Part shown: positions 1 through 8,634 of the stretch, piece after piece
Layout: the number at the start of each line of letters is the position of its first letter
Numbering within the stretch: the first letter of the stretch is position 1
Origin: JANQNX01 sp040217095
GTDB taxonomy: Bacteria > Pseudomonadota > Gammaproteobacteria > Eutrophobiales > Eutrophobiaceae
DNA length: 64,000 bases
Direction of reading: 5' to 3'
NCBI GenBank assembly: GCA_965229565.1
Contig: OZ245888.1
Location: forward strand, 62,001 to 126,000
Program-made: the position numbers and the translations under genes
Notes under the pieces: model-generated
What the model was told of the DNA's origin: nothing
Database searches by the model: none
The model's input: the letters and a program-made list of their open reading frames with translations, nothing else

Positions 1-91
1 CAGGAACCATCATATTTAAACTGGTCATCATCCCTGTCGCAGCCATCAACTTAAGTAACTTCCGGCGTTTTAAATAGTACTTGTCTTGCAT
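1..91 (-). CDS. Start of a Tat-exported protein (partial, cut by window edge)
   Basis: Only the first 30 codons are present. The ATG at 91 follows a GGAG ribosome binding site about 7 bases upstream. The N-terminus has a twin-arginine-like signal (KRRKLLKLM at residues 8-16) followed by an Ala/Met/Leu-rich hydrophobic stretch, so the product is probably folded in the cytoplasm and exported by Tat. Multicopper oxidases and other cofactor-containing periplasmic enzymes use such signals, and the neighbours handle copper and electrons. The mature domain lies outside the window, so the function cannot be stated. Confidence 0.6.
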   Translation of the reverse strand, partial: MQDKYYLKRRKLLKLMAATGMMTSLNMMVP

Positions 92-357
92 TTTTCACTC
101 CAAAATAATATAGTTTTGCTTCAACTAGGAAATTAATCATCATTAATATCAAATAACTATCCTCTTTTTAAATTAACATTGGTTAGAATTTGAAGACTCC
201 AGCCTTCAAGTAAATTTGTATAACATGCAATTATTCGACAATATCAATTACTCCAAGCCTTGTTTATTAAAGTAATATTGAATTCACCTGCTTCTACAAA
301 AATAGTCCGGTTTTCGTTAGCGCCATACTTAAAAAAGATCCGTTTTAAAAGTTAAGG

Positions 358-708
358 TTAATCTTTTTTGTTATTTCCCTTGGTATTTACAGAAGAAAAT
401 CCTTGTCTTAATTCATAGCTTATACTTAAACTCAAAACGGTCCTTACCAGGATTACCGATGCCAGTAATGCAATGTGTTCTATGGTGGGAGTATGTATTG
501 TAGCAAGGATATCTGCTGCTATAAGGAATTCCAGCGCAAAAACCAATCGCTGACAAAATTGTAGACGGAGTGGTTCGACATCATTATTGAGCCCCTTATT
601 CAACCATGTATGTATTAGATCATACAATGACAAACTGGCCGCTCCGACAATGAACAGGCCCCCAACCCCTTCCAGAATCAATATCATTATATTCAGTAAT
701 ATTTCCAT
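358..708 (-). CDS. DUF1622 family small membrane protein
   Basis: A 116-residue protein with a hydrophobic N-terminal segment (about residues 4-28) and two further hydrophobic stretches (about 55-70 and 78-95). The central LEFLIAADILATI stretch and the following VRT..S.SISYELR segment are typical of the DUF1622 family, which has no established biochemical role. An AAGGTG ribosome binding site precedes the ATG. It lies 17 bases downstream of the multihaem cytochrome gene, so it is probably the last gene of that redox operon. Family assignment is from recall of the sequence pattern; a role in electron transfer would be inference from position only. Confidence 0.75.
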   Translation of the reverse strand: MEILLNIMILILEGVGGLFIVGAASLSLYDLIHTWLNKGLNNDVEPLRLQFCQRLVFALEFLIAADILATIHTPTIEHIALLASVILVRTVLSLSISYELRQGFSSVNTKGNNKKD

Positions 709-725
709 AATGTATTCACCTTATG

Positions 726-1490
726 TTAATGATGCTTATACCAACCGATTTTAGGAATATCATTCCAGTCGTTGGTTTTATGACAGATAAAACATTGAGT
801 GACATCTGCATGTTTCACGTCGGCTACTTTCATTGACACCATCTTGAAATGTTCCATGTAATGGCTGGGCGGTGCCTGATGACATTGGGCGCAATCCGTT
901 GACTTCGAACTGGGATGGAGAAATTCGGGGATAGTCCATGTGATGGTTGAATGGCATGTAGTACAGTCTGTGCCAAACAGGTCACGATGAGGGTCTTCAT
1001 TGGAATGACAACTAGCGCAGTTTAACCATGTTTCCTGAACTGATATACGTGCATGTGGTGCTGACATCTTTTCCAGATGGAGTTTTTTATCGACCGACAG
1101 CTCATTACTACCAATCCTTGCCAGCGTCACATGGTTCATTTCCGTCGGGCGCCGTTCACTATCCAGATGCTCGATATGACAGCTACGACAATTGCCTATC
1201 TCTGCATGAAAAGCGGTGGATTGCTTACCCAGTAACGTCTGGTTGCTAGCATGGCAGGTGATGCAGTTAAGCGGTTCCGGTCCCTTAACGGCAGTATGGC
1301 AGGCGGCACAGTTATGCTCCAGAAAAGTATGACCTGCCGATAAGGGACCGGGGCTGGCCATGCGTTGCCAGGTATTCGCGTCCAGCCAACCTGTGATCGT
1401 ATCGTCAGGATGTGGCTTTCCATATTGTGCCCACAGTAAGAGAATGCCGACTATCACTATCGAGCACAGCAAATATGGCCAGAGTTTCAT
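726..1490 (-). CDS. Seven-haem periplasmic c-type cytochrome
   Basis: The 254-residue product begins with an uncleaved-looking membrane anchor (about residues 4-22) and then carries seven CXXCH haem-attachment motifs (CAACH, CITCH, CRSCH, CASCH, CTTCH, CAQCH, CFICH) with many extra histidines as possible distal ligands. It resembles the cytochrome c3/c7-type multihaem family and should shuttle electrons in the periplasm. I chose the ATG at 1490 because it overlaps the stop of the upstream membrane gene as ATGA; the longer open frame to 1610 would run deep into that gene. With its two upstream neighbours it forms an overlapping three-gene unit that could move electrons from NAD(P)H to the periplasm. 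Confidence 0.85.
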   Translation of the reverse strand: MKLWPYLLCSIVIVGILLLWAQYGKPHPDDTITGWLDANTWQRMASPGPLSAGHTFLEHNCAACHTAVKGPEPLNCITCHASNQTLLGKQSTAFHAEIGNCRSCHIEHLDSERRPTEMNHVTLARIGSNELSVDKKLHLEKMSAPHARISVQETWLNCASCHSNEDPHRDLFGTDCTTCHSTITWTIPEFLHPSSKSTDCAQCHQAPPSHYMEHFKMVSMKVADVKHADVTQCFICHKTNDWNDIPKIGWYKHH

Positions 1491-2245
1491 GTAAACCACC
1501 TCAGCCCGAAATGTATGCCCCCCCAAATATGCAGAACCAGAAGACCGTAAAGAACAAACGCAATGGTGATATGAAACCTGAGCCACCACTGGAATGCGGA
1601 TTTGAACCATTCATGCATCCTGATTGCATACTCAACCTCGGCCATAGCATCGGCTAGAGCGAGTGCTCGCAAGTGCGGTAAACTTCCTTGCCCAATGTCT
1701 TCCCGTAACAAAATCCGGTTGGCGATCCAGCGTGTGAACAGACCGGAAAACGGACGTACCAGTGCAGCCTGTCCCTGATTGGTAGCCAACTCAGAGGCGA
1801 CCTGACGGTAATTGATTTCCAGTTCGGTAAGTATCTCTTTCTTTTCACTGATAGTTTGCGAAAAACGTTTCAACAAGTAACGGCCTACAAATCCGCTCAG
1901 CACTACCACCAGTGTCATCCCCGTAAGTGCAATACCCAGAGTGCTATCGAATTTGTGGCTTGAATGGATGATTACTAGAATAGGTCCCAGCACCCCGGCG
2001 TAAATATGCCAGGCCAGCAAGGTTCGCATGGAAACAAACTGTGTAACCCAGCGATTAAGTAGCTTAACGCGCTTCACCACAAGATAAACCAATGGAACCA
2101 GCATCAACACTGCACCTGTCACACCAAATACGCCACCCCAAAGACTACCGGCAAATCGCGGAGATTGATGAAACAGGAATCCCAGCCAGAAGATCAGCAT
2201 TAACAAAACTAGCGCTGTGACTATGATCGGTTCGCGCTCCTTCAT
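1487..2245 (-). CDS. Membrane b-type cytochrome-like protein
   Basis: A 252-residue integral membrane protein with hydrophobic segments at about residues 8-25, 36-58, 78-96, 103-125 and 222-243. Histidines sit inside or at the edge of segments (AWHIYAG near 80, IIHSSH near 94, RFHIT near 223, LHIWGGIH near 238), which is what a di-haem b-type electron carrier needs. A charged loop of about 90 residues separates segments 4 and 5. It overlaps both neighbours by ATGA, so its stoichiometry with the 2Fe-2S oxidoreductase and the multihaem cytochrome is probably fixed. It most likely passes electrons across the membrane between them; haem binding is inferred from histidine placement, not from a firm family match. 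Confidence 0.65.
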   Translation of the reverse strand: MKEREPIIVTALVLLMLIFWLGFLFHQSPRFAGSLWGGVFGVTGAVLMLVPLVYLVVKRVKLLNRWVTQFVSMRTLLAWHIYAGVLGPILVIIHSSHKFDSTLGIALTGMTLVVVLSGFVGRYLLKRFSQTISEKKEILTELEINYRQVASELATNQGQAALVRPFSGLFTRWIANRILLREDIGQGSLPHLRALALADAMAEVEYAIRMHEWFKSAFQWWLRFHITIAFVLYGLLVLHIWGGIHFGLRWFT

Positions 2246-4137
2246 GCTTTCACCAATATGTCGCCGGATGCCTTAGCCTGGCATGCGAGAATAATGTTTT
2301 TCTCCTTATCTCCCGGTTGCAAGCCGTCCTCAACAGCCATGCTGACTTTACCAGCGAGTAATTCCACCCGACACAGACCACACACGCCCGACCGGCAGGA
2401 GAAGTCAATGTCCACTCCCAAATCTTCGGCTACGTCCAGCACCACCTTGTCTGGAGATAGTTGCCCGGCTTTGTTCGAATCCGTAAAAGTCACAGTGGAC
2501 AACTCTTCCGCTGTTGTTTCCAAACCCTCCAGATTCACATTCTGATCAGCTTTAGGTGTCCGCTCCTGTTTACCAAGAGCAGGGCCAAAGGCTTCAGTCT
2601 TGATACGATCAGTCGGGACACCCAGATCAGCCAGCAGCTGTTTTGTAGCCTCCATCATGGGTACCGGACCACAAATGTGTATGTAACGTGTCGGCAGATC
2701 AGGCACGCTTGCAACAATCAGATCTTTGGTAATATGCCCCTTTTGTCCTGACCATTCTGTTCCCTCGCTTTGCCCCACAGTGATAACGACGTGCAGATTA
2801 GCGTGACGGCGCTGCAGGTAGTCCAGTTCTTCACGGAATATGATGTCGGCGGGGCTGCGGCAACCATAAATAAGGAAAATATCGCCATCCCAACTACGAT
2901 CCGTAAGATAACGCAATACACTCATAAGAGGAGTAATCCCGACTCCTCCGCCAATCAGCAAAATGCATTTACATTCACGGCCAGTGAAAACAAGGGAACC
3001 ACTTGGACCTGAAAGATCCAGTAAATCCCCTTCTTGTACTTTCGTATGCAGATGTCCCGATACCTGCCCTTCCGGTGCTAGTTTAACCGTAATTTCAATG
3101 TAATCCCTTTGCGTAGGAGAAGAGGCAATCGTATAGCTTCGACGGTCAATAGATCCGTTGTTTGAAACGGCAACGGTAATAAATTGACCAGGAAGAAAAT
3201 CAAACGGCAGAAAGCCGCCAGCAGGGTTCATGAGTCGGAAAGTCTTGACGTCGGCAGTCTCCTGAAATATACGGCCTACACGCAACTGTCCCGACCAACG
3301 TTTGCCGCTATGTCTGGGAACTGCTGTAAGTATTTTTTCAGGTTGACTATCCGGTTGCTCTGCAAGACGAAAATTTATACCTTGTTCATCATCACGGTTT
3401 ATCTCCGTCAGGTTGTGTAAGAGTTGCGATGCTCGCCGCATCTTTAGAAAGTAGATCCACAGAAAACCCGCAATGAAGACAATCGAACTGAACATAATCC
3501 AGAAATGAAACCAGGATACTCCCAAGATTGCAGACTCTTTCTGAACAGAAACCGGACCGGGAAGTTCCATTTCCCTCCGGAACCAGTCGAGTGCTATTGC
3601 TTGTGGATCATCGATGCCGGAAAGGGCACGATGCGCTGCAAGGCCGCTCTCGAAACGGGCCATGCCCTCATGCAATAGATCTACCGCCTGTTGTATCGTT
3701 TCATAATCATCGGTAGCAACGGAATCAGCAAGACGGTTTAGTCCATCCGTCATTAGTTCAGTTCCACTTGCCATGCGTTCATTAGCTGCAGATTCAACCT
3801 CCTCTCGTTTTTCCTGCGTAAGAACGGCCAGTGTCATGAGTGAAGGGTAAATTTCCTTAGGCGGTGGCACACCCATATTGCGCATCATCTCTCCCATAGC
3901 TTCCATTGGTCCCGGAGCTGTTGCCGGTCCCGGTAAAGATGAGGCAGAGTCCTGTTGTGACATTGATGGAGGACCGGGATGGTGCGCATTATGCTCCTCA
4001 GGCGATACCCCTGCCTGGGTTATTCTTACAGAGAATATAAGCAGCATAAGCAATATTGATAGTGAGACACGGCTGCGTGAATGGAAAAATCTAAAGATGT
4101 TCACAGCTCTCACTTTCTTATGTAGTTGTTTATCCAT
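2242..4137 (-). CDS. Membrane-anchored FAD/NAD(P)/2Fe-2S oxidoreductase
   Basis: This 631-residue protein has a signal or first membrane segment at about 25-42, a periplasmic-looking region with His/Met-rich start (NAHHPGPPSM) and helical repeats to about 205, a second membrane segment (about 208-230), and then a cytoplasmic reductase. That part has an FAD site (RRSYTIASSP), an NAD(P) site (GGGVGITPLMSVLR, later CGPVPMM) and a plant-type 2Fe-2S ferredoxin domain at the C-terminus (CRSGVCGLCRVELL and a later ACQA). It should oxidise NAD(P)H and feed electrons to the membrane protein encoded next. The large periplasmic N-terminal domain is unusual for this reductase family and could sense metal or protein partners. 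Confidence 0.85.
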   Translation of the reverse strand: MDKQLHKKVRAVNIFRFFHSRSRVSLSILLMLLIFSVRITQAGVSPEEHNAHHPGPPSMSQQDSASSLPGPATAPGPMEAMGEMMRNMGVPPPKEIYPSLMTLAVLTQEKREEVESAANERMASGTELMTDGLNRLADSVATDDYETIQQAVDLLHEGMARFESGLAAHRALSGIDDPQAIALDWFRREMELPGPVSVQKESAILGVSWFHFWIMFSSIVFIAGFLWIYFLKMRRASQLLHNLTEINRDDEQGINFRLAEQPDSQPEKILTAVPRHSGKRWSGQLRVGRIFQETADVKTFRLMNPAGGFLPFDFLPGQFITVAVSNNGSIDRRSYTIASSPTQRDYIEITVKLAPEGQVSGHLHTKVQEGDLLDLSGPSGSLVFTGRECKCILLIGGGVGITPLMSVLRYLTDRSWDGDIFLIYGCRSPADIIFREELDYLQRRHANLHVVITVGQSEGTEWSGQKGHITKDLIVASVPDLPTRYIHICGPVPMMEATKQLLADLGVPTDRIKTEAFGPALGKQERTPKADQNVNLEGLETTAEELSTVTFTDSNKAGQLSPDKVVLDVAEDLGVDIDFSCRSGVCGLCRVELLAGKVSMAVEDGLQPGDKEKNIILACQAKASGDILVKA

Positions 4138-4308
4138 AGAACATGCTATTCGAGTATTTAATTAAAATAAGTAACTAAGTTTTTAGCATTAATTTACAGT
4201 TAACAAGCTAAATCAGCTCGTTCAAATTGCACTCCATGCTTATTAACTACCACGAATCAATGACGTGGATATACGCTTTGATAACAACTGCAAAAATTGC
4301 ATCAACAT

Positions 4309-4719
4309 TTACATATGACCCATGCCACCAGACATACCTTTCATTTGCTGCATCATTTGCTGCATCATTTGCTGCATCATTTCCATATTATGATTCATCA
4401 TGTCCATACGCTTATCCGAATCCATTGATTTCGGCTGGAAATTTTTGTTCATGTTATCATTCATCATTTGCATTGCATGTTGCATGGTCGCCATATGCTC
4501 CTTCGTCAGTTGTTCCCGCGTTTCCGGATTTTGTTCTGATTTGATGCGTTCCATCAACCCTGTCATTTTTTCCATTTGTACTTGTAAATCTGTACTTTGA
4601 GATTTTTCTATCTGAGTATTCATACTCTTTGTATCCATATTGTGATCATGCATTTCTGCTGAGAAAGCTGACACAGTGAAAAGAGTCAAAAACCCTATTA
4701 CTATGAAAGTATGTTTCAT
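4309..4719 (-). CDS. Exported Met-rich protein
   Basis: The 136-residue product has a clear Sec signal peptide (about residues 1-20, AxA-type cleavage near SAFSAEM), then a helical, Met-, Gln- and His-rich mature part. The tail contains tandem MMQQ units followed by GMSGGMGHM. Methionine clusters bind Cu(I) in several periplasmic copper proteins, and the gene lies between copper-resistance and redox genes, so metal buffering in the periplasm is the reasonable inference. I do not recognise a named family. Low complexity makes homology assignment unreliable. Confidence 0.6.
   Translation of the reverse strand: MKHTFIVIGFLTLFTVSAFSAEMHDHNMDTKSMNTQIEKSQSTDLQVQMEKMTGLMERIKSEQNPETREQLTKEHMATMQHAMQMMNDNMNKNFQPKSMDSDKRMDMMNHNMEMMQQMMQQMMQQMKGMSGGMGHM
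4342..4377 (-). repeat. Three perfect 12-bp tandem repeats inside the Met-rich gene
   Basis: CATTTGCTGCAT on the plus strand occurs three times in a row. It encodes the MMQQ units of the Met-rich exported protein. Twelve-base units keep the frame, so copy-number change would lengthen or shorten the metal-binding tail without breaking the gene. Confidence 0.85.
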
Positions 4720-4841
4720 TATGTTTCTCCTAAGTTGACGCTACGATTGGCAAGTATGTATTAACTTTTTTACCATGTTCATATGTAACCATATCGTGTA
4801 AAAACAATATGTATAGTAACTAGTAGGCTTTATTGATATTA

Positions 4842-5420
4842 CTAATGTCCATGCTCTGCCGAATTTTCACCACGAGCGGTGAGTATCTGGTATTGCGCTG
4901 GTGAAAGTTCTGGCAGGCGTCTGAGGAAGGCGACCATGTTCCAGATACGCTCGTCGTCGTGCCCCGCCCCCCAGGCGGGCATGCCGGAGGCTTTGATACC
5001 ATGCTTGATGATCCAGAACTGGCGCTGCAGGGTGTATTGCCCCCCATCCTGACCGCCATAACCGTGCTCGTGTTCATCCATTGTCAACCTGGGCGGTGAG
5101 GGATAAAGCCCTAATGTAAAATCGCTTTGCTTCATACCCGGTTTCAGATGGCAACCAACGCACATGTCGTTATAGTCAGCACCGCCTTTGAGAAGGCGAT
5201 CAGGCAAGTTCAGATTATCGGGAATAACGATATCGCTTGCCGCCCGTGCGATCGAACGCTCGCGCAAGGTTTCCAGCGCCCAGTAGGTCATTGAATTGTG
5301 TGGGACGTCGGCTCCCATGGGATAGAGACCGGAATAAATTAATACCAGCCCACCGGAGATGGCAATGCCTGCTGCTAGCAGCAGGCATTTGCCACAAGAT
5401 ATAAATTTGCTTACGGACAT
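4842..5420 (-). CDS. Monohaem c-type cytochrome
   Basis: A 192-residue protein with an N-terminal membrane anchor or signal (about residues 12-34), one CVGCH haem motif near residue 88 and a later Met-containing segment (ASGMPAWGAGHDDERIW) that gives the probable axial Met and the typical C-terminal cytochrome helix (WNMVAFLRRLP). It is a class I cytochrome c, probably periplasmic and membrane tethered. I prefer the ATG at 5420, preceded by a GGGG stretch, over a TTG at 5504 that would add 28 polar residues before the signal. Neighbours are Met/His-rich exported proteins and copA/copB. Confidence 0.8.
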   Translation of the reverse strand: MSVSKFISCGKCLLLAAGIAISGGLVLIYSGLYPMGADVPHNSMTYWALETLRERSIARAASDIVIPDNLNLPDRLLKGGADYNDMCVGCHLKPGMKQSDFTLGLYPSPPRLTMDEHEHGYGGQDGGQYTLQRQFWIIKHGIKASGMPAWGAGHDDERIWNMVAFLRRLPELSPAQYQILTARGENSAEHGH

Positions 5421-5568
5421 GTTGCCCCGCGATGTATGGGCCCTGGTGACACCACCATGATTGGTATTTCCTCTTGAATATCGGTAACGGTGCCCGACAG
5501 ACAAATTATCCTTGCCATGCTTCGGATGCTCGGCCTGATGTTGTACAGGATTATCGATCGCATCATCA

Positions 5569-5892
5569 TTACATGTCCTTGTGGTCCATGTCTTCTTGCT
5601 TCATGTCTTTGTGATCCATGCCTTTATGCATCATATCTTTGTGATCCATGTCCATATGCTCCATGCCATCATGCTTCATGTCTTTATGATCCATGCTTTC
5701 CTTGCATTTCTGCATCATGGCCTGCATTACGGGATCGTTTTTGTCCATCTTGCTTTCATCCATGTTTTTCATGGTGGCGCAGTCTGGCTTTTGTGCATCT
5801 TTCATATGCTCTTTGGGATCGTGCGCCTGCGCGGTTACGGCAAACAGCAGAGACTGGATAATGACAAGGGTAGTTAAAGTAATCTGTTTCAT
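5569..5892 (-). CDS. Exported His/Met/Asp-rich protein with MDHKDM repeats
   Basis: A 107-residue product with a Sec signal peptide (about 1-23, ending AQA-H) and a mature half made of imperfect repeats of MDHKDM/MKHDGM type, plus two cysteines (PDCATM and KCKE). His and Met in this density suggest copper or silver binding in the periplasm. It sits directly downstream of copB in the same direction, so it is probably part of the copA-copB transcript. No named family is recognised. The end of the gene is repetitive and the reading frame just after its stop (to 5421) remains open in another frame, so a shifted C-terminus cannot be excluded. Confidence 0.6.
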   Translation of the reverse strand: MKQITLTTLVIIQSLLFAVTAQAHDPKEHMKDAQKPDCATMKNMDESKMDKNDPVMQAMMQKCKESMDHKDMKHDGMEHMDMDHKDMMHKGMDHKDMKQEDMDHKDM

Positions 5893-5949
5893 TTGACATT
5901 CCTCACGTTAATGGATTATGTGTTAAGACTAAATGCTGTAAATTAAATT

Positions 5950-6795
5950 CTAAAACCAGAATCGCAAACCGGCAACAAAGCGTGTGTCACTGTCATTTTC
6001 TCCGGCAGCGCGCAGGTAATCCGCCGTTTCGCCGAAGGCAGAAGACCACTCTACTCCGATATAGGGCGCAAACTGGCGGCTGAACTCGTAGCGAAGACGC
6101 ACCCCAATTTCAAGATCGGTGAGACCATCACCCAGACCGTTGGCACGATCTTCTTTCCCGTACAGGTTCAGTTCTGTACGTGGTTGCAAAATCAGTCTTT
6201 GCGTTAATAACAGCTCATATTCGGCTTCCAGGTTAACTGCAGTGCGCCCGTTTTCGCCCAGGTAGGCGGTCACATCCAACTCAAACCAGTATGGTGCGAG
6301 ACCCAGGATCCCTAGTGCTAACCAACGGCGATTCTTGCCTTCATCATACTGGTCGAAACGGACGCCGAGCTGCGTGTCGAAAAAAGCATTCACTGCATGC
6401 GACCAGAATACTTCAGTCTGGCTGCTTTCCAGACGGTCATCGACAATGTCACCTTCCGCCTTGACGTAAAACCGGTCAAAGGTGGTGCCATACCAACCCT
6501 GGAAATCATACAGTGTGCTACCATCGCTCTCGCTGTATTCTAGGCGATCACCGAGCACGGCCCAGAAGGCATGTTCATCGGCCAATTTGAGTTGCCTGAC
6601 ACCGGGTTGGGCATAGGGACCCTCGGTCAGGGTGTAGCCATCTGCATAGTCATGGGGATCGCGAGCGTCCTCGGGCGCGCTGCCTCCCTGCATTTGCATA
6701 TTTCCATGCTCCTTTTGCGCCAACGCAGTATCAGTCTGAACTAGGCCAAAAGTCAGCAGCAACAGACTTATCAAAGTTCCTGTTTTAAAATTCAT
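5950..6795 (-). CDS. copB: Copper resistance outer-membrane protein CopB
   Basis: The 281-residue protein has a signal peptide (about 1-26), a short Met/His-rich linker (HGNMQMQGG), and then a beta-barrel with alternating hydrophobic strands ending in the C-terminal aromatic residues RFWF typical of outer-membrane insertion. Length and order match CopB of the pco/cop systems. Its ATG overlaps the stop of the copA oxidase gene as ATGA, the usual copAB arrangement. CopB is thought to bind or limit entry of copper at the outer membrane. This CopB has a shorter Met-rich linker than many homologues. Confidence 0.92.
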   Translation of the reverse strand: MNFKTGTLISLLLLTFGLVQTDTALAQKEHGNMQMQGGSAPEDARDPHDYADGYTLTEGPYAQPGVRQLKLADEHAFWAVLGDRLEYSESDGSTLYDFQGWYGTTFDRFYVKAEGDIVDDRLESSQTEVFWSHAVNAFFDTQLGVRFDQYDEGKNRRWLALGILGLAPYWFELDVTAYLGENGRTAVNLEAEYELLLTQRLILQPRTELNLYGKEDRANGLGDGLTDLEIGVRLRYEFSRQFAPYIGVEWSSAFGETADYLRAAGENDSDTRFVAGLRFWF

Positions 6796-8573
6796 GACAC
6801 AACCACCTCGCGGAACATGCCCGCATCCATATGAAACAGCAGGTGGCAGTGCCAGGCCCAGCGGCCCAGATCGTGGGGTGTCGTCAGGAAGCTGATGCGC
6901 TGGGCCGGTTGCACTGGAATGGTGTGACGCCGCACCCGCAGTTCTCCCTGATCAGTTTCTAATTCGCTCCACATTCCGTGCAGATGCATGGGGTGGGTCA
7001 TCATAGTGTCATTCTGCAGAATTATCCTGACGCGCTCATTATGGTGCAGGGACACAGGTGTACTCTGCCCAAATTCCAGACCATCGAAAGACCAGCTGTA
7101 GCGCTCCATATTCCCGGTGAGATGCAGCTCAAGTTCCCTGCCAGGCGACCGAGGATCATCCAGAACCGCGTCGATGGATTTCAAATCCGCCAGCGTTAGT
7201 ACGCGGCGGCCGTTGTCACGAAGACCAATGCCCGGGTCATCGAGATTGGTGCGTGGCGTTTCTACGCGCATGTCTACCGATGGACCGTATTCTGTGCGTG
7301 CGTGACGCACGGTTTGCGATGGCTTGGACAGTGAGCTTTCATCAGCTTGCGACATATCATGCATGCTGTGATCCATGGCCATACCGCCATGCTTGCCGGA
7401 ATGATCCATACCCGTATTATCCATGGCCCCCATCATATCCTTCATAGTCAACCATTCCACCGCATCGGGTTCCGGCACCGGTGCCGACAGGCCCGGCTGT
7501 ACGGCCAGGGTACCGCGAGCGTAGCCGGTTCGTTCCATGCTCTGGGCAAAAATGGTGTAGACATCGTCTCTCGGCTCGACCATCACATCGTAGGTTTCGC
7601 CAGGGCCAAAACGGAACTCATCTACCGTTACCGGCTCCACATCCTGACCGTCGGCCTGGACGACAGTCAGCTTCAAGCCGGGAATACGAACATCATAAAA
7701 GGTGTTACCGGCACCATTAACAAAGCGCAGACGGACGCGATCACCACGTTTGAAAAGGCCCGTCCAGTTTCCTGCCGGGGTGGTGCCGTTCATGAGATAG
7801 GTCAGTGTGGCTGCCGAAAGGTCTGCCAGATCTGTCGGACTCATGCGCATCCGGTTCCACATCTGCCGTTTTTCAAGTGCTCCCTTCAAGCCCATCGCGG
7901 AGACATCGCGGGTAAAATCAAAAAGCGTAAGCTGATTAAAATTAAACGTATCGGATTGTACTTTTAGTTTGCTGAGAACATGCATGGGATCTTCGTCGGT
8001 CCAGTCGGAAAGCTGAACTACGTAATCCTGATCGGCACGATGTCGTTCGCCTGACCTTGGTTCAATGATCATCGCGCCATACATGCCGGTCATTTCCTGA
8101 AAACCCGAATGGCTATGGTACCAGTATGTTCCACTTTGTCTGAGCGTGAAACGGTAGATAAAAGTCTCACCTGGCGCGATGCCGTCAAAGCTGATCCCGG
8201 GTACACCGTCCATCTGGTAGGGCAGTAAAATGCCGTGCCAATGAATGGAGGTGCTTACCGGCAAGCGGTTGGTCACCTTTATCGTCACGTCATCGCCCTC
8301 GCGTAAACGTAACGTGGGGGCCGGGATGGAACCATTTATCGTCGTGGCCATACGAGCCACGCCAGTATAGTTGACCGGCGTTTCAGCAATGACAAGATCG
8401 ATTTCCTGCCCACTCAATACCGGGGCGGAACCCAGCAATGTTTCATCTTTTTCCCTGGCCAATAACCAGGGGGGTGCTGCGGCTAAAACCCCTCCGGCGA
8501 CCAAACCCTGTACAAAACGGCGGCGGCCAAAGTCAACGGCGGGTAATAAAGGTTGTGGAAATTGTCTAGTCAC
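6792..8573 (-). CDS. copA: Copper resistance multicopper oxidase CopA
   Basis: Product of 593 residues, a periplasmic Cu(I) oxidase. A twin-arginine signal (FGRRRFVQG, about 15-23) is followed by cupredoxin domains with copper ligands HWHG (near 111), HSH (near 153), HPMHLHG and the C-terminal HCHLLFHMDAGM. A Met/His-rich insert (MKDMMGAMDNTGMDHSG and following, about 375-410) fits copper loading. I place the start at the GTG at 8573 because a perfect GGAGG lies 8 bases upstream; the ATG at 8588 has no ribosome binding site and contains that GGAGG. It overlaps copB by four bases. Detoxification is by oxidising Cu(I) to less toxic Cu(II). Confidence 0.93.
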   Translation of the reverse strand: MTRQFPQPLLPAVDFGRRRFVQGLVAGGVLAAAPPWLLAREKDETLLGSAPVLSGQEIDLVIAETPVNYTGVARMATTINGSIPAPTLRLREGDDVTIKVTNRLPVSTSIHWHGILLPYQMDGVPGISFDGIAPGETFIYRFTLRQSGTYWYHSHSGFQEMTGMYGAMIIEPRSGERHRADQDYVVQLSDWTDEDPMHVLSKLKVQSDTFNFNQLTLFDFTRDVSAMGLKGALEKRQMWNRMRMSPTDLADLSAATLTYLMNGTTPAGNWTGLFKRGDRVRLRFVNGAGNTFYDVRIPGLKLTVVQADGQDVEPVTVDEFRFGPGETYDVMVEPRDDVYTIFAQSMERTGYARGTLAVQPGLSAPVPEPDAVEWLTMKDMMGAMDNTGMDHSGKHGGMAMDHSMHDMSQADESSLSKPSQTVRHARTEYGPSVDMRVETPRTNLDDPGIGLRDNGRRVLTLADLKSIDAVLDDPRSPGRELELHLTGNMERYSWSFDGLEFGQSTPVSLHHNERVRIILQNDTMMTHPMHLHGMWSELETDQGELRVRRHTIPVQPAQRISFLTTPHDLGRWAWHCHLLFHMDAGMFREVVVS

Positions 8574-8581
8574 TAATAGTG

Positions 8582-8586
8582 CCTCC
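8582..8586 (-). promoter_or_regulatory. Ribosome binding site deciding the copA start
   Basis: GGAGG on the minus strand, 8 bases before GTG at 8573. It overlaps codons 1-3 of the alternative longer frame, which argues against the ATG at 8588. Confidence 0.7.
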
Positions 8587-8634
8587 ATATATGATTAAAT
8601 TTACAGTAATGTAGATACATGAACTGAACGACTC

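Noticed and set aside
1491..1610. N-terminal extension of the seven-haem cytochrome
   Set aside because: It overlaps the membrane gene by 120 bases; the ATGA junction gives a proper signal anchor.
5490..5877. Plus-strand frames rich in Cys/His across the MDHKDM gene
   Set aside because: They are antisense readings of the codon-biased repeats, with no signal or ribosome site.
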